The notes below the pieces were generated by a model. That model was given only the letters and a program-made list of their open reading frames with translations, did no database searches and was not told the origin of the DNA. From assembly GCF_000313135.1 (NCBI RefSeq), contig NW_004457611.1, positions 122,792 through 186,791 on the forward strand: DNA of 64,000 bases. The letters are read 5' to 3'. Position 1 is the first letter of the stretch, and every line of letters begins with the position of its first letter. The position numbers and the translations under genes were made by a program. This DNA comes from Acanthamoeba castellanii str. Neff (Eukaryota; Discosea; Longamoebia; Acanthamoebidae). Below, one piece after another: positions 24,334 to 35,755 of this stretch.

Positions 24334-27270
24334 TGTGTGTCGTGTGTGTGTGTCGTGTGTGTCGTGTGTCGTGTGTCGTGTGGCCACGCTGACCGACTCA
24401 GCGCTGACTTCTTTGTTGGGGGGAAATGGTGGTGGGTGGGGCCACTGTGCAGGCTGATTCTGAACAGGAACAATCAGGTGCGCGACGACTTTTTGCTGGG
24501 CAACCTGCCCCACGTGCCCCACCTGCAGGAGCTCGCCGTGCTGGGCTGTCCGCACCTCACCGGCCAGTTCCTCCGCGTCCTCCCGCACCACAACTCGCGC
24601 CTCACCGCCCTCAACCTCTCCCGGTACTCCTCCCCATCCACAGACACGGCACACGGCACACGGCACACGCCTCATGGAGGGGTGCACCAGGTGTACGCAG
24701 CTCAAATCGGACGAGCTGCTGGTGGAGTGCTTCAGCCGGATGCCCTACCTCCAGAACCTGAAGCTGGCCAAGCTGCGGAAGCTCTCGGATCGGGTGCTGG
24801 ACTGTATCGGGGACCACCTGGCCGGGGTGCTCTGCGAGCTCGACATCCGCCTCTGCTCCTCCATCACCGAGAGCGCCCTCATCAGGTCCGTCTCTCTTCT
24901 TCTTCTTCTTCTTCTTTCTCTCTTTTGCGCAACTCAAGGGGCTGTGTTTCGTGTGTGTGGTTCGTAGGGTGCTTCCCAAGCTGCAGGAGCTCCGCATGCT
25001 GGGACTCCCGCCCCCGTGCCCCACCTCAGTGCTGGGGAGCCTGGCCGAAGCCCGCCTCCGTTCCTCCACGAGCTCTACCTGAGCCGCTCCGCAAGCGCAA
25101 GCGCCGAGGCACCTACCCGCTGCCCCGCTCTTTCAATCAACCACATGTGCCCCCTCTTGATTACTTTAAGGCCTTCTGCTAAGCCTGTGTGTCGTGTGTG
25201 TGTGTGTGTGTCGTGTGCGTGTGCGTGTGCGTGTCGTGTGTGTGTGTGTGTGTCGTGTGCGTGCGTGTTCTTCATCATCGCTCCAGGCGCTGCTTGCCCT
25301 CGTGGCCGCCTACCCCGCACTCGAGATTCTGTACGCCGCCCCTCTTCCTCTTCTGTGGGCGACACAGCTGACGCGCCACGCCGCCACTGCTTACAGGTGG
25401 GCAACGCGGGCTGCCGGACTGACCGACGGAGTCGTTACCACGATGCTGCAGCAAGGCCCCAAGCTAAAGTGCGCGCCTGCTTGCTGCCGCACACACGACA
25501 CACAAAGAAGTCAGCGCTGAGTCGGTCAGCGTGGCCACACGACACACACGACACACGACACTCACGACATCCGCGTGTTGTTCATCTGTGCGTGCGTGCG
25601 TAGGGAGCTCTACGTGTCGGATGCCGAGCGCGCCGTCGGGGATTGGACCGCCGAGGCGTGGCCTCCCCGCCTGCGTCTCTTCGAAGCCGGCAACTCCCCC
25701 ATCACCGATCAGTACCCCCCCCCCATCTCCCCTCCGGCTCTGTTCCCCCGAATCGGTCGGCCCTTTGGAGGGCTAACTCGTTCCGCGACGCTGCAGGGCC
25801 GTCGAGCAGCTGTGCCTGTTTTGCCCGCGGCTCGAGGTGCTGGACCTGGGCAAGTGCTCTCGCATCACCCCGCGCATGTTCGCACCCCCCCCCTACGGTG
25901 ATTCCTTAATTATTAATCAATCGACCAACCAATCGACCAAACCGCACAGCTGCGAGTCGATCGGGCGCCTGGGGCACCTGCAGAACCTCAATCTCTCGGG
26001 CATCGCGGCCATCGACGACCAGGCCGTGGCGCGCCTCATCACCCAACGCACCGCCCACACCCTCGAGACCCTCACCCTCGCGTACGCCGCCACCGCCGCA
26101 GCCCACCTCCACCTTACCGCAACTGGCCTCCCCCCCCTCCACCACGCATTGCGTTGCGTGCCCCTCACCGACTCGCACACGCACACACGCTGCACACACT
26201 CACACGCACAGAGGAGCTGCGGGGTGAGCGCGGACTGTCTGGCGGTGGCGCTGCTGGGCCTGCCCAACCTGACGGCGCTCAACGTGCAGGACTGCGCCGG
26301 CGTGTCATGCCTCACCCGCGACCACCCGGCCGTCGTGGCCCTCGAGGCCCGACGCCGCACGTCGGCGCGCACCACCGTGGCCGGGGCCGGCGTGCCCCTG
26401 CACGACCTCTCGTCGCTGTGCCTGAGCGGGTGTCGCCATCTGGCGGGCACCACGCTCGCGACGGTGCTGGAGTGGTGCGGCCGCCTGCACGACCTGCAGT
26501 TCGCCGAGAACGCGGCGCTGGCCGACGACGACCTCGTCGCCGCGCTGCCGCGCCAGTCGAGCCTGCACGCCCTGAGCCTGGCCAAGCTGCCCCACCTCGC
26601 CTCGGCCGACCGGGTCGTGGCGGCCGTCGCGCGGGCCTGCCCGGACCTCATCTACCTCAACCTCTCTGGCACGCGCGGACTCTCCGACGGTGCGTGTCTC
26701 GCCTCTCTTCCCCGTGCGTCGTGTGTCGCTGTGTGTGTCGCTGTGGATGCCGCGGTGTGTCGTGCTGAAACGGTGTTGGTGTGTATCGTAGCGGGGTTCC
26801 GCGAGGTGCTGGAGCGGTGCCGGCTGCTGCAGACGATGCACGCGAGCCAGTGCGGCATCACGGACGACGCGCTCGAAGTCCTCCTCCCGCCCTCTCGCTG
26901 CGGGCAGGCCCTCCAGCTGCTCGCCCTCACTGACACCCGCGTGAGCAAGGACACCTGCGCCAAGCTCGTCCAGCACTTCCCCTTCCTCCAAATCCACTTC
27001 GGCGGCCGGTACCACAACACACACACACAACACACAACAACAACAACACACAACACACACGTGGAAACGCATCACTAAACATCGATCGATTGGGGCGCTA
27101 GGATCTACGACGGGGAGGAGTTCGTGGCAGCGCAGCGACCGCCGTACGTGGGCTTCATCCCGGGAGCGCGACAGACCCCCGACCCCGCCGAGGCCGGGCG
27201 TACCCTCGCCTACTGGCTGCTCGCCTCCTCGGCCGCTCTCCCGCCCGGCTACAACAGCCCACAGCTGTGA
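23572..27270 (+). CDS. F-box and leucine-rich-repeat protein (AMN1/FBXL-like)
   Basis: Large multi-exon LRR protein. The N-terminus MEEVDDVWDSLAGADGAV leads to a short F-box-like LAPLPPDLLLHVLHRAV. Many cysteine-containing-type LRRs follow on separate exons: VVHLKLSG style units such as DAGLESITRCCSGLQSLSLY, then TSLTSVNLSKCPVATKPVI, LQELAVLGCPHLTGQFL, YLQNLKLAKLRKLSDRVLD, LCELDIRLCSSITESAL, LQNLNLSGIAAIDDQAVARL, LTALNVQDCAGVSCL, LSSLCLSGCRHLAGTTLA, LIYLNLSGTRGLSD and LQTMHASQCGITDDALEVL. It ends RTLAYWLLAS-SAALPPGYNSPQL. Such proteins usually select substrates for SCF ubiquitin ligases; the F-box is weak, so that role is tentative. Introns hold the densest GTGTCG tracts of the window. Exon edges in 25.4-26.2 kb are less certain. 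Confidence 0.78.
24299..24382. repeat. CT/GT dinucleotide and GTGTCG tract in LRR-gene intron
   Basis: A (CT)n run passes into (GT)n and then GTGTCGTGTGTCG words, 84 bases long, in an intron of the F-box/LRR gene. Confidence 0.9.
25186..25268. repeat. GTGTCGTGTG tract in LRR-gene intron
   Basis: GT, GTC and GC-G words in tandem over about 83 bases, intronic in the F-box/LRR gene. A second copy of the same word family in the opposite orientation (ACACGACAC) lies at 25490-25568 in the following intron. Confidence 0.88.
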
Positions 27271-27354
27271 ATAAATAAAACCAAAAATAAATAAATGTCC
27301 TTTCGATTTTTGTAATTGTTGTCGACGGTGGTAATGGCACAAAAAGGCTGACCA

Positions 27355-27930
27355 ATGGGGGATAGGCGTGGCCTTTTTTGCTCTGCCCTTCCGCTTTTGG
27401 AGAAGGCGGTGGACCCTCTGAAGATCTTCAGAAAGATTGCGGGAGGCTGCACCAAGCTCATGAAGCTCATGGATCTTTCCTTCCTCTGTTCCCTCCTCTT
27501 GTTCCTCCTCGTCTCCCCAACGTTCCTACACGGGGCGAACGCCTCCTCTTCCTTCTCGCACCAAGATGAGGAGGATTTGGACTTTGGCATGTCGCTCGGG
27601 GAGAGGCTCGATGAGAACGACAGCGTCAACTGCAGCACTCGCCACTCGGTGCCGAGCTACTTCTGGGATTGGCTGCTCTTCCCGGTGGCGATCGACGATC
27701 TTGTGACCAAGCTGGAAGACCTCTCCGTCAAGCTGGGGGCGATCAACACTCAGCTCTCCTCGATGGACTTCGACCAGATCCCCGCCGACAGCGGCCTCAA
27801 CTTTGCGCAAATCCTCCAGGCCAACTACGAGTGGCTCGCCGCCGAGGACGCCACCTCCGGAGGCGCCCTGGTCCCCTTCAACCGCCTCCTCGACGTCATG
27901 GAGACCAAGCTCGAGGGCGCCCTCAACTAA
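27355..27930 (+). CDS. Small secreted or single-pass membrane protein of unknown function
   Basis: Intronless reading frame of 191 codons that I cannot assign to a family. The strongest feature is a hydrophobic segment, MKLMDLSFLCSLLLFLLVSP then TFLHGANA, which looks like a cleavable signal peptide if translation starts at the in-frame ATG at 27460 instead of 27355. From 27355 the same segment would be a signal anchor 36 residues in. The remainder is acidic (DEEDLDFGMSLGERLDENDS) with one pair of Cys/His (NCSTRH), an aromatic patch (YFWDWLLF) and amphipathic helices (LVTKLEDLSVKLGAINTQL, then LLDVMETKLEGALN). GC at third positions is high as in neighbouring exons, so coding is likely. It starts 84 bases after the LRR gene on the same strand. 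Confidence 0.6.
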   Translation: MGDRRGLFCSALPLLEKAVDPLKIFRKIAGGCTKLMKLMDLSFLCSLLLFLLVSPTFLHGANASSSFSHQDEEDLDFGMSLGERLDENDSVNCSTRHSVPSYFWDWLLFPVAIDDLVTKLEDLSVKLGAINTQLSSMDFDQIPADSGLNFAQILQANYEWLAAEDATSGGALVPFNRLLDVMETKLEGALN

Positions 27931-28319
27931 TCAGTTGGTCCGGCCGCCACTTCCCTCCTCCTCCCTCATCTCACCCCGCTGCGCCCCCACACCTGAACTA
28001 CCAAACAACCAATCTACCCGCTGTGTGCATTTCTCTCCACTCCCCTTTATTTTACAAATTACAAAAGCGCCCGGGTGTGAATCACCCAAGGCACCACCCC
28101 AATGTACACCCAATGTACACCACACCCAAGGCACCACGGGCACTACCGTGTTCCTTGCACCACCCAAGCAACGCTTGATTGAATCAGCCATTGCGCCACA
28201 CTGTGTGCGTTGTTGGGCGAGCGAGCGAGAGAAAAAAAGAGTTGCAAGAAAACGAACGGCGCCGCGGCGCCACTGGTTTATGGTGGCGACGTAGGCCTCG
28301 ACTCGGTTTGAAAGAGTAC

Positions 28320-28354
<35 letters not shown>

Positions 28355-28383
28355 CAAACAAGAGGAGGGGAATGCTTCTCGGC
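27931..28383. other. Intergenic region with short direct repeats and an (AGC)n run
   Basis: 453 bases between two convergent genes. Two copies of a CACCCAAGGCACCAC word (about 28085 and 28123) flank two copies of CAATGTACAC, a small tandem duplication. An (AGC)n run of ten copies lies at 28319-28351 inside the 3' region of the Sey1 gene. No reading frame is convincing. Confidence 0.65.
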
Positions 28384-31300
28384 TTAGTCCTTCTTGTCCT
28401 TGTTGGCCGCGGGGGCGCCCGAGCTGCCCGTGAGGCGGCCCATGACACTCTGCACAGCGGCGCTCTTCGCACGCCCCGTGAGCTCGGACCAAAGCTCTGA
28501 GAGAAGTGGAAGAGGTGAGCAACACGAAGCCGCCGCTGATTAGCGAGGAGAGAGGAAGCAGGCAGGAAGGGTGGGAGGGGTTGGTACCGGTAGCAATCTG
28601 CAAGGGCACGTCGAGCAGGCCAGCAAGCCAAGCAGCGTAGGCCATCAGGCCCAGCACCACAAAGAGGAAGAGCAGCAGCGGGTTCCCGAGGAGGGCCATG
28701 ATCTCGTTGAAACCGAGGATCAGCATCACCGCCCAGAAGAACGGCGGAATGCGCACGGCGATCTGGACGGACGGACGGACAACATGAGCAAGAGGAGCGG
28801 GTTGGCGGGCTCACTATCAAGATCGGTACGCACCTCTCTTTCCTGCTCCCGCTTGGCCTCAATGAAAGCGGGATCCGACTCTCGCTTGAAGGTGTCGCGG
28901 GTCATGTTGCATTGGTCCGCCGATATCACCACCAAGGACGGGTCCACACCTGTCGTCCCACACCACACATCGGCCGCGTTAGACCATCGACGGTACGCCT
29001 CGCCTCACGACAGCCAACAAGACGTACTCGAGGGGTCCAAAGAGCTGTCAAAGAAGGACAGATGACGATCCGACTCACGCAGTCGCACGATCGAGTAGGC
29101 ATCCAATACGCCGTAGGCCTGTCGTCGTTGCGATGCGTGCCACGTATAAAGATGATTAGCCCGACCGAAAGGCAGGCACTACACCATTTACCGATGTGGG
29201 GGGGAGGCGAATGTTACCTGCTGGCGTGCCTCCTTGAAGGTCTCCTCGATGTTGTCGGCTTTGGACCAGCGACGGGGCAGGCCGTCGGGATCAAGGCGGA
29301 AGGTCTCATCGAACCTGGGCACGCCATGGACTAGGTTAGGAGACCATTCATAACTCGGGGAACCTTGGGGGGCTTGAGGGTACTTTTTCTGCATCTGGTA
29401 TTGGATGTGCTGGCTTTTCTCGGTGAGCCGGTCCTTGATGACCGCAAACGCTCGTTCCCTCAGCTCTTCCTCCCTCGTGTTCAGCTCCTCTTCGCTGAGG
29501 CCAAGACCTGGGTGCGCATCGCGGTGAGTCGCATGGCAGAGAGGCACAGGAGGGCTGGAGGGCGCGAGAGCACACGTACGAGTGAGGTGGACGCGCAATT
29601 TAGCCTTGGCACCCTCGAGGGCGTGGTCGTGAAGGTCGGCGATACGTGGCCACATCTCGTTCGACGCTACATCGAGCTGCTTGTTCAGCTGGTTCATGAT
29701 CGCGCTACGGAGCTTCTGCTGTCTGCGCTTCAGCAAATGGTCCACATACTGCTCACGCAGGCGCTTGACAAGCTCCTCGACATGTTCGCGGAGTGCCTGC
29801 AGTGATGTTGGTGCACGTGCAGAGGTGAAGGTTCAGAGGACAGCGCATCCATGCAGCATAGCGGCGTAAGAGGAAGAGAGGATGGAAGAGAGTCTCACCT
29901 GGCGCTCTTCGTCGTACTTCCACGACACACCGGGGACGAGAGAGGCTTGGGCGTTCCGCTCAAAGAAGGCGATGGCGTCGTCCTTCAGGTCGTGGAGGCG
30001 CGTGGGCAGGTCTGACAGCTCGACCTGTCATGCGGAACAGCGGCCGTTAGCATTCGGAAGAAAAGGAGCGCCACCAGCCAGGCCACACCGGCAGGTAGAC
30101 ACTACCTGGGGCGATTTTCCTTCCTTGGAATCAGAGGTGGATGGCGAGAGCTTCTTGGCGAGCGTATCGGCGTGCTGGATTGCGGCCTCGTAGATGCGCC
30201 TCATCTGCTGCAGGAAGAGCGCATAGCTGGCGTCCAACATCTTCTCCTTCAGCGCTGCCCCCTTACGTGCAGCGACCTCGGTGTGGTAGCGCGATGCGGG
30301 CGCTTCGTACTGGCCTGCACGGTTGTAGAGGGACGGTAAGCGAAAGAGCCAGTGCTGAACGGCAGGCTTGTTTGATGAGAGTATACGTACTGAGTGCTTC
30401 CTCCTCCGCTTGGCGCACCAGCTCGCCAAAGGCAGGGACAAACGAGCCCTCGGGGTTGCTGAGCTGTTGGCGCACGGGCTCCACGGCAGTGTTGAAGGAG
30501 CGGTACGCCGTTTCCATGAGCTCGTCGCAACGGAACATGGCCAGCATTTCCTTTTGCGTGGGCAGGTCCAGGTCCTTGCTCTCTTGGATGGTTTCCTGTA
30601 TGGGCGGGTGGTGGAGTCGATTGCGTCAGGGGGGGGTGCGTTCGATAGATCCAACTGAAAAGGGAAGACGGCAGGCGCGGTACCCAAATGCGCTCGGCAT
30701 ACATCGGCCAGCCGTCGGCCGGCACGTCCTTGGCGTAGGCGTCCTTGAAGATGAAGTCAGAGGCCTCGGGGTTGGTGAACCTCTCCTTCAGTGTGTCCAC
30801 ATCAGCGGCAAACGTTGTGGCGTCGAGGATCTTGTGCGACAGAGACGTGTACATGATATCAAAGAAGTCGTGGACGCGCGAAGAGGCAAACTCCGGAGGC
30901 TGCAAGAGTCCAGGGAGTCAAGAAGAGGGTCTCGCGGTTAGTTGTGCTCAAGGGATAAGCTCCACACGTGCAAAGTATAGCCACTTCAGAAAGCCCACGA
31001 ACCTTGGAGATGCCGCTCCAGATCTTTTCGAGGTCTGCCTCGACGGCCTGGGTGAGAGGCTCCAGAGGGGTCACGGCCCTCACGTGATCGCGGATCACGA
31101 AGAGCAGCAGCGTCTTCGATCCGGCACTGGAACTGCCGTGGCCCAAACGAAGAGGAGAGTGCATCAGAAGGCGTGTAGCAAAACGTGACACGCAATCCAT
31201 TCATACTACTCTCGCGCACACGAGGCACTACAAGGAAGGTGGCAATACCTGTGCTTACCAAAGAGCTGCAGGTTGAGCTCAAACACGGTCTTGAGAAGGC

Positions 31301-31975
31301 CGTAGTTCGCCGCATCCCAGCGGCCAATGTCTTGGAACCACAAATTGATGATGAGGATTTCCGCCAGGGCGAGCGAAAAGAGAGAGGACTTGCGCTCAAA
31401 GCTCTGTTGGAGGCGGGTCAGCAGCGACCTGTACGGCACATTTTGATGCTGATTTGCGGGATCAAGAGCGCACCTTTTGTTCTTCGCCTCGCTCTCTGCC
31501 GTCCGTGCCTTCAACGTCCAGCACCAACGTATCGGTGGGTCTGCCGCGGATGGTGTTGGCTGAACATCCCATCCAGATGCCCTTTGTGGTCTGGGAGCGG
31601 CCGCGCTGCGAGTCCATGACTTGGAACTTGGTGCCAAACAGGAGATTCAAAAGTGTGCCTGCAGATTGATCATGTAAGGCCAATGCACTGAGTGCGGCAC
31701 CCAGAGAAGTCTAGCACGTACTCTTGCCGCTCGATTGGCAGCCAAGAATGGAGACTACCCAGTAGTCAAAGCCCTTGTTGTCAAAGTTCCATTTGCCCAT
31801 TTTGTTGCTCAATCCTTCCCTGTGACGGAGGTGAGTGATTGTTTACGGGGAGGAGAAATTGTCATCGGGCTGCCTCTACGTACACCCAACCACCATCCTC
31901 GTCAATGATTTGGATCATGTCGTGTGCATCTTCGAGAGAGACCACCGCCGAAGCGTTCGTGTCCGCGTCCATCAT
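28384..31975 (-). CDS. SEY1: Sey1/RHD3 family dynamin-like GTPase (ER membrane fusion)
   Basis: Functional equivalent of atlastin: it fuses ER tubules. The start [20 protein letters not shown] then [10 protein letters not shown] is joined by an intron to [20 protein letters not shown]. GTPase motifs: P-loop [19 protein letters not shown] (G1), KGIWMG (G2 Thr), [13 protein letters not shown] (G3) and FVIRDH (G4, the RD form typical of Sey1). A long helical bundle follows ([33 protein letters not shown], and onward), then a C-terminal membrane hairpin ([18 protein letters not shown], then [20 protein letters not shown]) and a Lys/Asp tail ending ANKDKKD in the cytosol. About 14 exons and around 800 residues, the usual family length. 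Convergent with the small secreted-protein gene. Confidence 0.92.
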
Positions 31976-32191
31976 CGCGTGGTGTGTTGTTTCTGTTTGT
32001 GTTTCGCGACCTCACACGTCTGCGCTCGCGCCAACCGCCACCTTAAATAGAAGGCGGTTTTCTTCCCGCCAAAAAATTGCGCAAATTGCGCAAAACAAAA
32101 TTGTTCACTCCAACGCTGTACGGTAGCAGGCGTGTGAGGTCGCACCCGGACTCTGACCTTCCTCTGGCCCTCCTGCCACTGATGCTGGCGC

Positions 32192-34454
32192 TCAACGCAA
32201 GCGGAGGAAGGAGAGGTCGCTGGCGGCAGCGGCCGGGGTCACGTTCTGGGCGCACTGCTGCGGGAAGCGCGGGGGGATGACGTCGGCGATGGCCTGACGG
32301 AAGGTGTTCCAGGGGCAAGGGCCGGGGGTGTTGCAGCCAAGGGTGGGCATGGGGCGGCCGTTGAAGAAGAAGCGCACGTAGAAGTCCCGCGACCCGCTCC
32401 TGCTCTGCCACAGCTCGATTTCCATGTGCGAGGCGTAGGGCGGCCAGTACTCGATGCTACCGAACCCGTAGGCGAACGACAGAGGCCACACTGTGGAAGT
32501 CACGGTGGAGTCAGTTCCGACGTCATCTTCCATCCGAGGGGAAAGAGGGAGGAGGTACGGGTGGTGTCGTGGCCCGAGAAGTAAGCGAGCTTGAGGCCGC
32601 CGGCCTGTCCGTTGACGGCCTGCTCGAGCCTCGCCACCTGCTCGGCGACGAAGCTTCCGATGCTGTTCTCCGCCACGCGTGCGCACACCGAAGTACGTGA
32701 GGGCCCGATGCAGCGGGGCAGCGAGTGCACTGGCGGGGAGGTGCAGATTGCGGGCTTACCCGAGAGCGCTGGCGACCTGGGTCTGGTTGTAGAAGTAGGC
32801 CATCTCGAACTGAGCATTGAGGGCGATGGCCTGCGCGAGCGAGTTGATGCCCTCGGGGAGGCGCTTGCCGTGGCAGATGCGTGCATAGGTCTCATCGAAG
32901 GCATCTGCGGCGCCCCAGACACCTCTCAGACACCACCACCGCACGCGCGTGTGAAGATGGACGGGACGCTGTACCGATGATGTCGAGGCTAGCATTGGAC
33001 GGCAGGTTGAAGATGGACCTGATCTTGGCCTGCAGCAAGCGGACGTACAGATATCGTGTGAATGTGAGAGAGGTGCGCATTTGGGGCACACGCCACACGC
33101 CGCACAGTAGCAGTAGTAGTTGTGCGCGGACGTACGTCGAGAGGGGCGATCTCGCGCATGTGTGCGATCCAACCCGGGGTCTGCCTGAGCTCGTAGTAGA
33201 CCTGCTGCAGGTGGGGGCAGAGCCTCGTGTTGGGCGTCATGTTGTCCATCCACGCGTCGATCGTGTGCAGATCGAACGCGGGCACCTCCGTCGACTGGCT
33301 GTCCGACGGCAGATACATCCCGGAGAGGAGGCTCTGCGTTGTTCGGGCGCGGCACAACAAAATCGCGTCAGCTCCAACGCATAGAAGAGGTGTGTGTGTG
33401 TGTTGTGTGGCGCTACGATACCTGAGCGGAGGCGATGGTACGGGGCACGTCGGTGGAGCGAACCCAGACCTCGTCCGACGAGAACTGCTTGCCGAGGAAG
33501 CCGTACTTGTCCACGTACACCTGCCTCAGCGAGTTGCCGAGGGTAAGGTGCTGCTCGCGACCCTTGGTCGTCAGTTGCCCTGCACGCCACCGGCCACGAA
33601 GAGCACGGAAGACACGTTAGGTGCGCACACGCACACGCACGCGCGCGCGTGAGAGGGCGATCGGTACCGAACATGCAGTCGCCGGGGAGCACCTGCCGAT
33701 CGTTGAGGTAGCGCTTGCGGAACAGACGGCCCGGCTGCACCTGCGCCGCGTCGCCGCTGTGTTGAAGGAAACCCCATCCAACACGACGACACCGCCATAT
33801 TCCCCCACCAATCCCACGTCAGGCAACGGGAATGGATTTGCAGCAGCAGCAGCAGCAGCAGGGTACACGATGGAGCTGCGCGTACGTGTCGATGGAGGAG
33901 AGGTGGGTGAGGTTGCACCGCCACTCGACGTCGTTGCTGCTGGACCCGCCCGGGTAGAGGCTCACGGGCGTCCTGTCTCCGTGCCTCGTCGTCACTGATG
34001 AGACCCACCAGCACCACCCCCGCCGCCGCCGCCGCCAATATAGAAACGCCGCACGGGGGGAGGGGGCATGCGCAGAGTAAGCACGTGCGTGGTGGCAGCA
34101 GCAGCAGCAGCGGCAGCGCGTTTAAAACGAACGGGCGCGCGTACAGATGAGGAAGCGGAGGTCCATGTCGGAAGGGGCGGCAGCTGCCGGCACGTCCACC
34201 TGTGCGCATAGAGACAGGCCCGGTTAGCACGGCTGGCTACAGTCTTTAGTATCAGAAAATATTATTTATAATGCTACATATTTGTCTATTTAATAAATGT
34301 ATCGGGGTGCAAACGTTCTATCAATAAAGGGGGGGGGAGCAAGCACCGGAGGGGCACCACAGTAGGCGGGCAGAGCGGCGGAGCTGCCGAGAGGAAGAGC
34401 GGCGAACAGAATGAAGATTCCGATGGCAAGCATAGCGACGCGGGAGGCCAACAT
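32192..34454 (-). CDS. Secreted histidine acid phosphatase
   Basis: Branch 2 histidine phosphatase (prostatic/lysosomal acid phosphatase type). The ATG at 34454 gives a clean signal peptide (MLASRVAMLAIGIFILFAAL, then PLGSSA), so the protein enters the secretory or lysosomal route. The catalytic TRHGDRTPVSLYPGG (phosphohistidine plus two Arg) lies on an early exon; then RYLNDRQVLPGDCMFGQLT, EQHLTLGNSLRQVYVDKYG, VWVRSTDVPRTIASAQ, and the proton-donor block AYFSGHDTT. It ends with PLSFAYGFGSIEYWPPYASH, MEIELWQ, FFFNGRPMPTLGCN and SDLSFLRLR. Four or more Cys in the second half could form disulfides. Around 440 residues from about ten exons. No C-terminal transmembrane helix is seen, so it is probably soluble. 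Poly-GCA runs lie in its introns (33838-33861, 34097-34112). Confidence 0.88.
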
Positions 34455-34704
34455 TGTGATGGGCAGATCTTTGGCAGAATGGTGCTCCTTCTTCCTGCTT
34501 GTCTCGGCGTCACGGGGGAGGAAAACGACCACGCCAACGCGTCGGCTATTGCTTACGAGCATGTCCGGAGTTTGTCCAGGGCTGCACGAATGCTGCACGC
34601 CAAGCGACACAGAGCGCAGCTTCTGAGTTGCCGGCCAAAATTGGAGGGGGCTCGCGAGCACAGAGGAGTAGAGATAGAATCGAAAGATGTGGGAGATGCT
34701 CGGC

Positions 34705-34978
34705 ATGGGGGGGCCACAATGGCCCGGCCCCTGGCGGCGCGGGGGCCAAGAAGGGAGGAAGCGCATCTCCAGCGCCCCACGACGGGGGCGGGAAGAACGT
34801 CGACGCTGCGAGGAGGGCGCAGCAGGCGGGACAGGCAGCCAAGGGACCCGCCACGGCTACGTCGCGGCCCGTGGAGGCCGGCAACCCGTTCCTCGAGGAA
34901 GAGGAGCAGAAGGCAGCGCGCGACGCAGCCGGCCAGCAGGCGGCGCGTGGTGGTAGGTCCCCCCGCAGGCCCCACTCC

Positions 34979-35022
<44 letters not shown>

Positions 35023-35689
35023 CCAGGGACGGGCCACCAGCCCCACAGGACCGGGAGCACAGTCGCAGCAGCAGCACCAGCGCACCACCAGCGGCGGCGG
35101 CGGCCACGGCGGCAGCGTGGCCAGCAAGGTGGCGACCGTGCTGCCCCCGTCCGGCTCCCTTCCTAACGGGAGCCATGCCGCCTCGCTGTCGTCATCGTCG
35201 GGCGGGGCCGCGCTGCCCAAAGGCGGCGGCGTGGCGGCGGTGGATGGTCCTGGATCGGCGTCGGCGTCGGCAGCGGCGGGAGGCGGCTGGCTCTCCAACG
35301 CGGCCAGCGGAGGGATCGGCAGCGGGGGAGGCGCGAGCGGTGCCCCGTCCGACGTTCAGTTGGTGGGGTGGCTGGAGAGCCGCCTCCGCGACTACGAAGA
35401 CCTGCAGCTGCGCCACTGGGCGCTCGAGGCCGAACATCGGTACCCTCCTCTCACACACACGTCGACGTCACACACGACCAACGACACGACCAACGACCCG
35501 ACCCCACACGACTGACGATCCCATCCATCTCTGTGGTGTGTGGTGTGGGCACCGACGTGCAGGGAGCTGCAGCAGAAGCTCAAGGAGGAGCAGGCGAAGA
35601 GCGCACAGCTGACGCGGGAAGTGGGCGAGATGGGGGAGAAGATGACCATGATATTGCAAAACGTGACGAACATGAACAAGACTCAGTAG
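34705..35689 (+). CDS. Ala/Gly/Ser-rich protein with C-terminal coiled coil, start uncertain
   Basis: Two exons (to 35439, then 35563-35689) join in phase. The coding frame is low-complexity: Gly/Ala-rich, a 14-residue Ala run from a GCA array, Gln-rich, Ser-rich, then a conserved-looking end VQLVGWLESRLRDYEDLQLR and HWALEAEHRELQQKLKEEQ, a coiled coil finishing MILQNVTNMNKTQ. No family recognised. The start is a problem: the frame has no ATG, while the ATG at 34705 is followed by a G7 run that puts it one base out of frame. With one G fewer it would read MGGHNGPAPGGAGAKKGG, and a Gly at position 2 would make N-myristoylation possible. An unseen upstream exon is the alternative. The two stop codons with VPS39 are only 66 bases apart. 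Confidence 0.6.
34980..35022. repeat. (AGC)n trinucleotide encoding poly-Ala
   Basis: About 14 AGC/GCA copies, read as Ala in the coiled-coil protein gene. Confidence 0.95.
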
Positions 35690-35755
35690 TGGTAGGCAGT
35701 GGTAGCGGCGCCCGCTGGCGTGTTGGTGGCACGCCCATTGTGGGGGGGGGATAGG

